Position numbers and translations under genes: made by a program
DNA from: URNF01 sp045543675
GTDB lineage: Bacteria; Bacillota; Clostridia; Oscillospirales; Acutalibacteraceae
Direction of reading: 5' to 3'
NCBI GenBank assembly: GCA_045543675.1
Contig: JAZPXM010000141.1
Coordinates: 1-18,184, forward strand
Length of the DNA: 18,184 nucleotides
The notes under the pieces: generated by a model
Database searches by the model: none
What the model was told of the DNA's origin: nothing
The model's input: the letters and a program-made list of their open reading frames with translations, nothing else
Part shown: positions 6,067-13,267 of the stretch, one piece after another
Layout: each line of letters begins with the position of its first letter
Numbering within the stretch: the first letter of the stretch is position 1

Positions 6067-6177
6067 TTATTTGCTGTTCTGGTTATCTTTCTTGTTCTGC
6101 TGCTGGTTGTAATTCTGTTTGTTCTGAGAATTCTGATTGTTTTGATTTTTGTTCTGATTCTGCTGTTTCTGTTCCAT
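6067..6177 (-). CDS. Small Asn/Gln-rich protein, 36 aa
   Basis: On the minus strand a complete reading frame begins ATG at 6177 and ends TAA at 6067. The product starts MEQKQQNQNKNQNNQ and ends QNKKDNQNSK. About two thirds of residues are Asn or Gln, with Lys as the main charge and a single Tyr. The start has AAAAAGGGG with 8-nt spacing, a credible ribosome binding site. Composition bias to N/Q is preserved using varied codons (CAG/CAA, AAT/AAC, AAA/AAG), which suggests selection on protein rather than a simple DNA repeat. I do not recognise a family. Short N/Q-rich proteins occur in clostridial genomes, and spore-associated small proteins are one speculative possibility. No membrane segment or signal peptide is present. 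Confidence 0.6.
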   Translation of the reverse strand: MEQKQQNQNKNQNNQNSQNKQNYNQQQNKKDNQNSK

Positions 6178-6202
6178 TTTCTATACCCCTTTTTTCAAAA
6201 TT

Positions 6203-6217
6203 CGGAACTGCGTTCCG
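6203..6217. repeat. Perfect inverted repeat upstream of the small Asn/Gln-rich gene
   Basis: CGGAAC (6203-6208), spacer TGC, GTTCCG (6212-6217). It lies 26-40 nt before the small gene's ATG. It may be an RNA hairpin in its leader or an operator; there is no decisive evidence for either. Confidence 0.5.
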
Positions 6218-6267
6218 TGTGAATAGTGTACCCGCCTTTTTTGTATAAAATTATTGTAAAATTTTAC

Positions 6268-6296
6268 TTGCATTTTTAAAAATGGCGTGCTATACT
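6268..6296 (+). promoter_or_regulatory. Sigma-A promoter of the rimP-ribF operon
   Basis: -35 TTGCAT (6268-6273), 17-nt spacer, -10 TATACT (6291-6296), in an AT-rich region. It is the only strong promoter seen before the nine tightly packed genes. The leader to the rimP start is about 65 nt. Confidence 0.88.
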
Positions 6297-6320
6297 ATAT
6301 ATAAAGTATACATTGTATGT

Positions 6321-6346
6321 AAAGGAGTGGGGCGACCCGCTCTTTT
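6321..6346 (+). terminator. Leader hairpin upstream of rimP (possible attenuator)
   Basis: A stem of up to 11 pairs including two G-T wobbles (6321-6331 with 6336-6346) is closed by GCGA, a GNRA-type tetraloop. Its 3' arm ends in TTTT, followed by GTATTG. It lies between the promoter and the rimP ribosome binding site (GAGGTG, 6355-6360). Its shape is that of a short intrinsic terminator, so it may attenuate the operon. A stabilising 5' hairpin is the alternative. Confidence 0.6.
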
Positions 6347-6368
6347 GTATTGTTGAGGTGAAATCAGA

Positions 6369-6890
6369 ATGGCAAAGAAAAAAAGCGGTAACAGTAACAT
6401 AGGTAACACCGCCGAAATCGTACGCAAATTGGCATTGCCCGTTGTGGAAGAAACCGGCGTGTTTTTATGGGACGTACGCTTTGTCAAGGAAGGTGCAGAT
6501 TGGTTTTTGCGCGTATATATCGACAAAGAGACCGCGCCCGTTTCTATCAATGATTGCGTAGCCGTCTCCCGTAAACTGAGCGACCTTTTAGACAAAGCAG
6601 ATCCCATTTCACAATCCTATTGCTTGGAAGTCAGTTCACCCGGTATTGAGCGCGAACTTATCCGCCCTGAACATTTTGAAATGTTTGCAGGCGCCGCGGT
6701 AGTTGTAAAACTGTACCACACAAAGGAAAACGGCGAACGCGAGTTTGCAGGTATCCTGCAAGACCCCACCGACGACGGTATCATACGGATTGTGGATATC
6801 GACGGCAACACATTGGATTTTGACCGCAAGGAAGTGTCTTCCGTCCACGTCTTAGACGATGAAGACAGTTATCTTTCGGAAGAAGAATAA
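6369..6890 (+). CDS. rimP: Ribosome maturation factor RimP
   Basis: This 173-aa protein is needed for efficient 30S subunit maturation. The N-terminal alpha/beta domain shows GVFLWDVRFVKEG and the typical WFLRVYIDKE... INDCVAVSRKLSDLLD, then the signature YCLEVSSPGIERELIRPEHF. The C-terminal Sm-like beta-barrel domain follows (about 95-165). The length fits (150-170 aa plus a short Lys-rich N-terminus and acidic tail). The start has GAGGTG 8 nt upstream. It is the first gene of the operon, 28 nt before nusA. Confidence 0.96.
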   Translation: MAKKKSGNSNIGNTAEIVRKLALPVVEETGVFLWDVRFVKEGADWFLRVYIDKETAPVSINDCVAVSRKLSDLLDKADPISQSYCLEVSSPGIERELIRPEHFEMFAGAAVVVKLYHTKENGEREFAGILQDPTDDGIIRIVDIDGNTLDFDRKEVSSVHVLDDEDSYLSEEE

Positions 6891-6918
6891 ACAAGAAAAA
6901 TCATTTTGGAGGTATATC

Positions 6919-7992
6919 ATGACAAGCAAAGAAACCACCGAATTTTTTGAAGCCCTCAAAATGCTGGAAACCGAAAAAGGTATCTCCGGCGACTATTTGA
7001 TGGAGAAAATTCGCGCCGCGATTGTCAGCGCGGTGAACAAAGACTATGACACCAAAGACAATGTTATCGTGGTTATGGATCCGGTGAACAACGTATTTAC
7101 CGTTGCCATCCGCAAGCAGATCGTGGAAGAAGTAACCGACGATAAGACCGAAATCCTGCCCGAAGGCGCCAAAAAATATATGAGAAGAAAACCCGTCATC
7201 GGCGATTTCGTAGACATTCCGCTGGATCCGAAACAGTTTGGTCGTGTTGCCGCGCAGGCCGCGAAACATACCATTCATCAAGGTATCCGTGAAGCAGAAA
7301 AAGGCCAGCAGATGGAAGAATTCCAGCGTTGCAACCAGGAATTGGTTACCGCCGTGGTGCGCCGCGTTGATCCGCGCACGGGCGCTGTAACCGTAGAATT
7401 CGGCAAAGGCGAATCGGTACTGCCCAAGACCGAACAAATCGGTGATGAAGTATTTACCGAAGGCAGCCGTATTAAGGTATACATCGTGGACGTCAAAAAC
7501 AGCGAAGGCGGTCCCCGCGCACTCATTTCCCGTACCCATCCCGGTCTTGTTAAGAGATTGTTCGAAATGGAAGTACCGGAAATCTTCAACGGTGTTGTGG
7601 AAGTTAAAGCCATTTCCCGTGAAGCCGGCTCCCGCACCAAAATCGCGGTATTGTCCCACGATGAAAACGTAAATGCTATCAGCGCTTGTATCGGTATCCG
7701 CGGTGCACGTATTGCGGGTATCGTTGAAGAACTGGGCGGCGAAAAAATCGACATTGTGGAATACAGCGAAGATCCCGCCAAATTTATCGCCGCTGCCCTC
7801 TCCCCCGCCAAGGTGGTTTCTATTGAAGTGGATCCCAACGGCGAAAAAGCGTGCCGCGCTACTGTTCCCGACGGTCAGTTGTCTCTGGCTATCGGTAACA
7901 AAGGTCAAAACGCTCGCCTTGCCGCGCGCTTGACCGGTTGGAAAATCGACATCCGTCCCGAAAGCGGATTTTACGGCGAGGATGAAAACTGA
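6919..7992 (+). CDS. nusA: Transcription termination/antitermination factor NusA
   Basis: This 357-aa protein binds RNA polymerase and nascent RNA and modulates pausing, termination and antitermination. The order is N-terminal RNAP-binding domain (about 1-125), S1 domain (about 130-200, with VTAVVRRVDPRTGAVTVEFG), KH1 with CIGIRGARI, and KH2 with AIGNKGQNARLAARLTGW. It ends shortly after KH2, as in other Firmicutes, and lacks the acidic repeats of E. coli NusA. The ATG at 6919 is fixed by GGAGGT 7 nt upstream; a longer in-frame opening at 6859 overlaps the rimP end and is rejected. Confidence 0.97.
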   Translation: MTSKETTEFFEALKMLETEKGISGDYLMEKIRAAIVSAVNKDYDTKDNVIVVMDPVNNVFTVAIRKQIVEEVTDDKTEILPEGAKKYMRRKPVIGDFVDIPLDPKQFGRVAAQAAKHTIHQGIREAEKGQQMEEFQRCNQELVTAVVRRVDPRTGAVTVEFGKGESVLPKTEQIGDEVFTEGSRIKVYIVDVKNSEGGPRALISRTHPGLVKRLFEMEVPEIFNGVVEVKAISREAGSRTKIAVLSHDENVNAISACIGIRGARIAGIVEELGGEKIDIVEYSEDPAKFIAAALSPAKVVSIEVDPNGEKACRATVPDGQLSLAIGNKGQNARLAARLTGWKIDIRPESGFYGEDEN

Positions 7993-8011
7993 TTTTTAGG
8001 AGAGATTCGGA

Positions 8012-8287
8012 ATGCCCCAAGAGAAAAAAGTGCCGATGCGCCGTTGTTGCGGTTGCAACGAGCACAAAGCGAAAAGAGAACTGATCCGGGTGGTACGGGA
8101 AACAGAAGATACTTTTTCCATTGACCTGACAGGCAAGAAAAACGGACGCGGCGCATATATTTGCAATAACATCGCGTGCTTGCGTACCGCACATAAAAAA
8201 CGCGCTTTGGAGCGTTCCTTCTCCTGCAAGATACCGCAGGAGGTCTATACAAAACTGGAGGAGGAGTTGCTGCAAAGTGGACAATAA
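8012..8287 (+). CDS. rnpM: RnpM/YlxR family RNA-binding protein
   Basis: This small basic 91-aa protein has the family signature PMRRCCGCNEHKAKRELIRVV (three cysteines near the N-terminus), then NGRGAYICNNIACLRTAHKKRALERSF. YlxR (now RnpM) in B. subtilis binds RNase P RNA and modulates its activity; earlier work linked it to transcription regulation. A ribosome binding site AGGAGA stands about 9 nt before the ATG. The gene follows nusA by 19 nt and overlaps the next gene by 11 nt, the canonical Firmicute order. Confidence 0.93.
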   Translation: MPQEKKVPMRRCCGCNEHKAKRELIRVVRETEDTFSIDLTGKKNGRGAYICNNIACLRTAHKKRALERSFSCKIPQEVYTKLEEELLQSGQ

Positions 8288-8609
8288 ACTGACAGGACTT
8301 CTCGGTATTTGCCGTCGTGCGGGTCACCTTGTCGTTGGCTTTGATGCTGTGAAAGAAGCGATTTGTTCACGCAAAGCCAAAGTGGTGTTGACCGCCGCCG
8401 ACCTTTCCGAAAAGACCGTTAAGGAATTGCGTTTTCAGTTAACGGAGACACGCATACCGTTGTATGCCCTTTCCACTGACAAAGAAACGCTTGCCACCGC
8501 GCTTGGGTTTCAAAAGCCTATCGGGGTGGTTGCCACCGACGACAGCGGCTTTGCCGCCGCCATTGAGAAGTATTTCCCGGCCGAAACAAAGGAGGACGAT
8601 GCCTTATGA
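8277..8609 (+). CDS. ylxQ: L7Ae-family RNA-binding protein YlxQ
   Basis: This 110-aa protein belongs to the ribosomal L7Ae/L30e/S12e/Gadd45 fold. It shows LLGICRRAGHLVVGFDAV, then KAKVVLTAADLSEKT, and a C-terminal IGVVATDDSGFAAAI. The family usually recognises kink-turn RNA, but the RNA partner of YlxQ is not well established. The start is GTG at 8277 inside the end of rnpM, with a GGAGGAGGAG purine run about 10 nt upstream. Its TGA stop overlaps the infB ATG (ATGA), indicating translational coupling. Confidence 0.92.
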   Translation: MDNKLTGLLGICRRAGHLVVGFDAVKEAICSRKAKVVLTAADLSEKTVKELRFQLTETRIPLYALSTDKETLATALGFQKPIGVVATDDSGFAAAIEKYFPAETKEDDAL

Positions 8610-11056
8610 TGATTAAATACCGCGTAAGCGATGTTGCCAAAGATTTTGGTGTTCCCGGAAAAGAGATCATTGAATTATTGGCAAAATATTTTGATACCCC
8701 GAAAAAAAGCGCTACTGCGTTAGAAGAGAATGAACTGGATATCATATTTGAATATTATACCCAAAAATTCGAATCTGCTAACTTAGACGCTTACTTTGCC
8801 ACTGCCAACGAGCGTCCCGCAAAAGAAGAACCCAAAGCAGAAGAACCGCAGCAGGAAGAACCCAAAGCAGAAGAGCCGAAGAAAGAAGCGCCTAAAACAG
8901 AAGTTTCTAAAAAAGAAACGAAAAAACCTGTCGAAAAAGCGGCGCCCGCAAAAAAAGCAGAGAAGAAACCTGCCGTCAAAGCCGAAGCGCCTGCTAAAGA
9001 ATCCAACGGTCCTGCCGTCGTGATTCCGCCGATGCAGAAAAAGCAGAAAAAAGGCGACGGTCAGGCACCGAATCGCGGCCCCGTGGAACGCCGTATCGTT
9101 GACACCCGCACCGCGCAGGTAGACGTCAGCAAATATGACGAAAAGTTTGATACCATGGCGCAGACCAGCAGTCATATGCGTAAAAACGAAAATGCTGCGC
9201 GCAAACAGAAGATCAACCAGAAATCTCAGCAGTATAAGAAACCCCAACGCCGTCGCGAAACCGAAAAAGAGCGTCTGGACCGTATCGAAGCAGAGCGCAA
9301 AAAGAAACAACTCACCATCGAAGTCGGCGAAACCATCACGGTTGGTGAATTGGCTTCTCGTTTGAAAGCAACCGCCGCAGAAGTCATCAAAGCGTTGATG
9401 AAACTCGGCGTTATGGCGTCTGTTAACCAGGAAGTAGACTTTGAAACCGCGTACTTTGTTGCGGAAGAATTCCACGCGCACGTAGAAAAAGAAGTGGTTG
9501 TCACCATCGAAGAACAGATCATCGACGACAGCGAAGATGAGGACGAAAATCTCGTTTCCCGTGACCCCGTTGTGGTGGTTATGGGGCACGTTGACCACGG
9601 TAAAACGTCTATTTTGGACGCTATCCGTAAAACCAACGTAACCAGCGGTGAAGCCGGCGGCATCACCCAGCATATCGGTGCTTACCGCGTCAATTGCAAC
9701 GGTGCGGACATCACTTTCCTTGACACCCCCGGTCACGCCGCATTTACGTCGATGCGTGCCCGCGGTGCACAGGTAACCGATATTGCTATTCTGGTTGTAG
9801 CCGCGGACGACGGCATTATGCCGCAGACCATTGAAGCTATCAGCCACGCAAAAGCAGCAGGGGTTTCCATTATCGTTGCTATCAACAAAATGGATAAACC
9901 CGAAGCCAATCCCGACCGCGTTATGCAACAGCTCACCGAGCACGAACTGGTGCCCGAAGAATGGGGCGGTGATGTAATCTGTGTACCCGTATCCGCGAAA
10001 ACGGGTATGGGCATCGACTCCCTGCTCGAAACCGTTTTGCTGATTGCAGAAGTGCAGGAATACAAAGCCAATCCCGAGCGTGCCGCGAAAGGTACTGTCA
10101 TCGAATCCCGTTTGGATAAAGGACGCGGTCCGCTGGCTACCGTGTTGGTACAAAACGGCACCCTGCGTTCGGGCGATATCATTGTTGCCGGTTCTGCAGT
10201 TGGCCGTGTCCGTGCTATGACCGACGAAAACGGTCGCACCTTAAAGGAAGCCGGCCCTTCTGTTCCCGTCGAAATTATGGGTCTGGATTCTGTTCCCGTA
10301 TCGGGCGACACCTTTAACGCCGTTACTGATGAACGTTTAGCACGTCAATTGGTAGAACAGCGCAAAACCGCCGCTAAGGAAGAACGTTTCAACGAATACC
10401 AAAGAGTTACGCTGGATAATGTATTTGACCAAATGCAAGCCGGCGATATGAAGACTTTGAATATCATCGTCAAAGCAGACGTACAAGGCTCTGTGGAAGC
10501 TGTGAAACAGTCGCTTGAGAAACTATCCAACGAAGAAGTTGTTGTGCGTGTTATCCACGGTGCTGTCGGCGGTGTAACCGAAAACGACGTTATGCTCGCT
10601 TCTGCTTCGGACGCCATCATCGTTGGCTTTAATGTGCGTCCCGATCCGTTGGCTCAGGTTGCCGCGGAACAGAACGAAGTGGATATGCGTATGTACCGCA
10701 TCATCTACGATTGCATTGAAGAAATTGAATCTGCGATGAAAGGTAAAATGGCACCCAAGACCCGCGAAGTGTTGCACGGCAGAGCGGAAGTGCGTCAGGT
10801 ATACCGTATCACGGGCGTCGGCTTAGTAGCCGGTTGTTACGTTCTGGACGGTAAAGTTTGCCGCAACGACCTTTTGCGTATCGTGCGTGACAATATCATT
10901 ATCGGCGACGATAAGATGATTTCTTTGAAACGTTTCAAAGACGACCAAAAAGAAGTGGCACAAGGCTACGAGTGTGGTATCGGTCTTGAGAAATTCACCG
11001 ATATCCAAGAAGGCGACATTTACGAAACCTATATTATTGAGGAGTACAGAGACTAA
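8606..11056 (+). CDS. infB: Translation initiation factor IF-2
   Basis: This 816-aa GTPase brings fMet-tRNA to the 30S subunit and promotes subunit joining. The N-terminal IF2-N domain (about 1-60) is followed by a low-complexity Glu/Lys/Pro/Ala linker (about 70-220) and a second IF2-N-like segment (about 240-290). The G domain has GHVDHGKT (327-334), DTPGHAAF, NKMDKP and SAKTGMG, and ends in domains II, III and the C-terminal fMet-tRNA-binding barrel (GYECGIGLEKFTDIQEGD). All GTP-binding motifs are intact. AAAGGAGG lies 10 nt before the ATG; a second ATG follows directly. Gene order and length are normal for Firmicutes. Confidence 0.98.
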   Translation: MMIKYRVSDVAKDFGVPGKEIIELLAKYFDTPKKSATALEENELDIIFEYYTQKFESANLDAYFATANERPAKEEPKAEEPQQEEPKAEEPKKEAPKTEVSKKETKKPVEKAAPAKKAEKKPAVKAEAPAKESNGPAVVIPPMQKKQKKGDGQAPNRGPVERRIVDTRTAQVDVSKYDEKFDTMAQTSSHMRKNENAARKQKINQKSQQYKKPQRRRETEKERLDRIEAERKKKQLTIEVGETITVGELASRLKATAAEVIKALMKLGVMASVNQEVDFETAYFVAEEFHAHVEKEVVVTIEEQIIDDSEDEDENLVSRDPVVVVMGHVDHGKTSILDAIRKTNVTSGEAGGITQHIGAYRVNCNGADITFLDTPGHAAFTSMRARGAQVTDIAILVVAADDGIMPQTIEAISHAKAAGVSIIVAINKMDKPEANPDRVMQQLTEHELVPEEWGGDVICVPVSAKTGMGIDSLLETVLLIAEVQEYKANPERAAKGTVIESRLDKGRGPLATVLVQNGTLRSGDIIVAGSAVGRVRAMTDENGRTLKEAGPSVPVEIMGLDSVPVSGDTFNAVTDERLARQLVEQRKTAAKEERFNEYQRVTLDNVFDQMQAGDMKTLNIIVKADVQGSVEAVKQSLEKLSNEEVVVRVIHGAVGGVTENDVMLASASDAIIVGFNVRPDPLAQVAAEQNEVDMRMYRIIYDCIEEIESAMKGKMAPKTREVLHGRAEVRQVYRITGVGLVAGCYVLDGKVCRNDLLRIVRDNIIIGDDKMISLKRFKDDQKEVAQGYECGIGLEKFTDIQEGDIYETYIIEEYRD

Positions 11057-11421
11057 TGGGAAGTTATCGTTCCGACCGTACAAGTGAAGATATTATGCGC
11101 GAACTGACTGCCATTCTCAGGACCGTCAAGGACCCGAGGGTGGCGGGCAGAATGCTCAGCATCGTACGGGTTGACGTCACCAGAGATATGTCCTACGCCA
11201 CTGTATTTGTCAGTGCGATGGAGAGTATGGATGCCGCAAAAGATGCGGTAAAAGGTCTGGTTTCTGCCGCAGGGTATATGCGCCGCGAACTGAGCAACGC
11301 ATTGCATCTGCGCCATACCCCCGAACTGCGCTTTGTGGCGGATGACTCTATTGCGTACAGCGCCGACATTTCCGCTAAGCTCAACCTCCTGAAAAAGGAG
11401 GAAAAGGCGGATGAGCAGTAA
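11056..11421 (+). CDS. rbfA: 30S ribosome-binding factor RbfA
   Basis: This 121-aa single KH-like domain protein assists late 16S rRNA 5'-end maturation and cold adaptation. Typical features are RTSEDIMRELTAIL, VKDPRV near the N-terminus, YATVFVSAM and LRHTPELRFVADDSI. The ATG shares its A with the infB stop (TAATG), and GAGGAG lies about 11 nt upstream. The C-terminal tail is lysine/glutamate-rich. It overlaps the next gene by 11 nt. Confidence 0.96.
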   Translation: MGSYRSDRTSEDIMRELTAILRTVKDPRVAGRMLSIVRVDVTRDMSYATVFVSAMESMDAAKDAVKGLVSAAGYMRRELSNALHLRHTPELRFVADDSIAYSADISAKLNLLKKEEKADEQ

Positions 11422-12379
11422 GCATCTCACCTACGAACAAACCGCCGCCAAACTGTTGGCGGCAGAAGATATTCTGCTTTTGGCACACCAGTATCCCGAC
11501 GGGGACACGTTAGGTTCTTGCTTCGGCTTATGCCTTGCCTTACAACATTTGGGGAAGCGTGTGCGCATCCTTTGCAACGACCCTATCCCCGCCAAATACG
11601 AGTATATGACCGCATTGGTAAAACAGCAGGATTTTATCCCGCAGTATATTTGTGCGGTGGACGTAGCGGACAGCAAACTGCTGGGTCCTACTATGCAAAC
11701 GTATGCGGACAAAGTAGATCTTTGTATCGACCACCACGGCACAAATGTAGAATATGCCAAAGCGACATTATTGGATGCCGAATGCGGTGCCGCCGCCATG
11801 CTGATTTTCCGTCTGTTACCGTTGCTGAACGTACCGCTGACTACCGAAATCGCCACCTGTCTATATACGGGTATGGTGACCGATACGGGATGTTTCAAGT
11901 ATGGAAACACCACCGCTCTCACCCATGAATACGCGGCGCAATGCATCCAAGTAGGTGTACCCTACGTGACGATAAACCGTTTGATGTTTGATACCAAATC
12001 CCGCGCGCGTATTGAACTGGAACGCTTGGCGCTGGCGGGTATCAGCTTCCATTTTGGCGGACGGGTTGCTGTCATGGCAATCACCAATAAAATGATTGCG
12101 GACAGCGGTGCTACCGAAAACGATTTAGAGGGATTACCGCCTTTACCCCGTCAGATTGAAGGTGTTTGGGTGGGTATCACGATGCGTGAACAAGCAGACG
12201 GCAGTTATAAAATAAGTATGCGAACAGGACAACACGCCAACGCCGCCGAACTGTGCAAACTGTTGGGTGGTGGCGGACACGCGGCCGCCGCAGGATGCCG
12301 TATCGATCTGCCACTTAACGAAGCCGTCGCGGTGCTGGTGAAATTGGTCGGTGAAAACGTAGCCGGCATTGGTGAATAA
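11411..12379 (+). CDS. nrnA: DHH-family nanoRNase/pAp phosphatase (NrnA-like)
   Basis: This 322-aa protein belongs to the DHH/DHHA1 phosphoesterases; NrnA in B. subtilis degrades 2-5 nt RNAs and dephosphorylates pAp. Visible metal-binding motifs are HQYPDGDTLGS (26-36), AVDVAD, IDHHGTN, and GMVTDTGCFKYGNT. The C-terminal DHHA1 substrate-binding motif is GGGGHAAAAGC. The start ATG follows a GGAGGAAAAGG run and overlaps rbfA. The position between rbfA and truB is usual in Firmicutes. All catalytic residues appear intact. Cyclic dinucleotide phosphodiesterase (GdpP-type) is less likely because the N-terminal PAS/GGDEF region is absent. Confidence 0.93.
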   Translation: MSSKHLTYEQTAAKLLAAEDILLLAHQYPDGDTLGSCFGLCLALQHLGKRVRILCNDPIPAKYEYMTALVKQQDFIPQYICAVDVADSKLLGPTMQTYADKVDLCIDHHGTNVEYAKATLLDAECGAAAMLIFRLLPLLNVPLTTEIATCLYTGMVTDTGCFKYGNTTALTHEYAAQCIQVGVPYVTINRLMFDTKSRARIELERLALAGISFHFGGRVAVMAITNKMIADSGATENDLEGLPPLPRQIEGVWVGITMREQADGSYKISMRTGQHANAAELCKLLGGGGHAAAAGCRIDLPLNEAVAVLVKLVGENVAGIGE

Positions 12380-12383
12380 GCGT

Positions 12384-13256
12384 ATGGACGGTATTATTTG
12401 TATTGACAAGGCTGCAGAAAAAACTTCTTTTGTCTGCTGTGCCATTGTACGTCGTATTTTGCAAGAGAAAAAAGTCGGTCACGCGGGTACGTTGGACCCC
12501 ATGGCGACGGGTGTTTTACCCGTGCTGTTGGGAAAAGCCACCCGCGCGCTGGACTTTTTACCCACCCACGATAAACGCTACACCGCAACGTTGCGGTTTG
12601 GGTTTAAAAGCGATACGTTAGACGTTTGGGGAAAGGTTACCGCTACAGACGGGACTATTCCCACGCGCGAAGCTATCGAAGCCGTTCTTCCCGCTTTTCG
12701 TGGCAATATTATGCAGATACCGCCTATGACGTCCGCACTTAAAAAAGACGGCAGGCGGCTATATGAACTTGCAAGAGAAGGCATTGAGGTAGAACGTGCG
12801 CCGCGCCCTATCACGGTGTACAGTTTGGATATTTTACAGTATGACGCAGTAAAAGGAGAATTGACCTTTGACTGCCATTGTTCCAAAGGCACCTATATTC
12901 GCTCGATTTGTGACGACATCGGCCGTGCGCTCGGTTGCGGCGGCATTATGACCGCGTTACGCCGCACGCAAGCCGCAGGATTTTCGTTGGCGGACAGTAT
13001 ACCGTTAAGTGATGAGACCCCGCAAGAACAATTACTGGCACATATATTACCCACCGAATCGCTGTTCACCCCCTACCCCGCTGTGCTTGTCTCTGAAAAG
13101 CAAGCCATACGCTTTGCAAACGGCGGTGCGTTGGCATTGGACAGATTAAAAGCCCCCGTTACAAACGATATTGTACGTGTCAAAGCACCAAACGGCACGT
13201 TTTTAGGATTAGGCAAACCGGATGACCAAAATCTAAACGTTTTAAAATTATTTTAA
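12384..13256 (+). CDS. truB: tRNA pseudouridine-55 synthase
   Basis: This 290-aa enzyme isomerises U55 in the T-loop of tRNAs. The catalytic Asp is D38 in the signature GHAGTLDPMATGVLPVLLG (32-50). Further family motifs are KRYTATLRFG, PPMTSALKKDGRRLYELAREG and CSKGTYIRSICDDIG, and a short C-terminal PUA-like domain follows (about 225-290). I chose the ATG at 12384, giving MDGIICIDKAAEKTSF, which aligns with the family start. A TTG (12369) and GTG (12372) upstream overlap the nrnA end and are alternatives. The ribosome binding site (GGTG) is weak, so coupling with nrnA, which stops 4 nt before, is likely. Confidence 0.96.
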   Translation: MDGIICIDKAAEKTSFVCCAIVRRILQEKKVGHAGTLDPMATGVLPVLLGKATRALDFLPTHDKRYTATLRFGFKSDTLDVWGKVTATDGTIPTREAIEAVLPAFRGNIMQIPPMTSALKKDGRRLYELAREGIEVERAPRPITVYSLDILQYDAVKGELTFDCHCSKGTYIRSICDDIGRALGCGGIMTALRRTQAAGFSLADSIPLSDETPQEQLLAHILPTESLFTPYPAVLVSEKQAIRFANGGALALDRLKAPVTNDIVRVKAPNGTFLGLGKPDDQNLNVLKLF

Positions 13257-13267
13257 AGGATATTGCC

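Noticed and set aside
6016..6222. Plus-strand 68-aa hydrophobic frame that looks like a membrane peptide
   Set aside because: Its Leu/Val/Ile runs are the reverse complement of Asn/Gln codons of the small minus-strand gene; it overlaps the end of the previous gene and the terminator.
6901..7908. 335-aa open frame on the minus strand opposite nusA
   Set aside because: Antisense shadow of a clear, motif-complete nusA; composition biased to Phe/His/Asn as expected from reversed codons.
8820..8990. Possible DNA repeat or CRISPR-like array (GAAGAACCCAAAGCAGAAG copies)
   Set aside because: This is the low-complexity Glu/Pro/Lys/Ala linker of IF-2, encoded in frame with irregular units and no spacers.
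8783..10153. 456-aa open frame on the minus strand inside infB, rich in Phe and Gly
   Set aside because: It is the antisense of the infB coding frame; Phe-rich runs mirror the Glu/Lys codons of the IF-2 linker. No ribosome binding site and no family resemblance.
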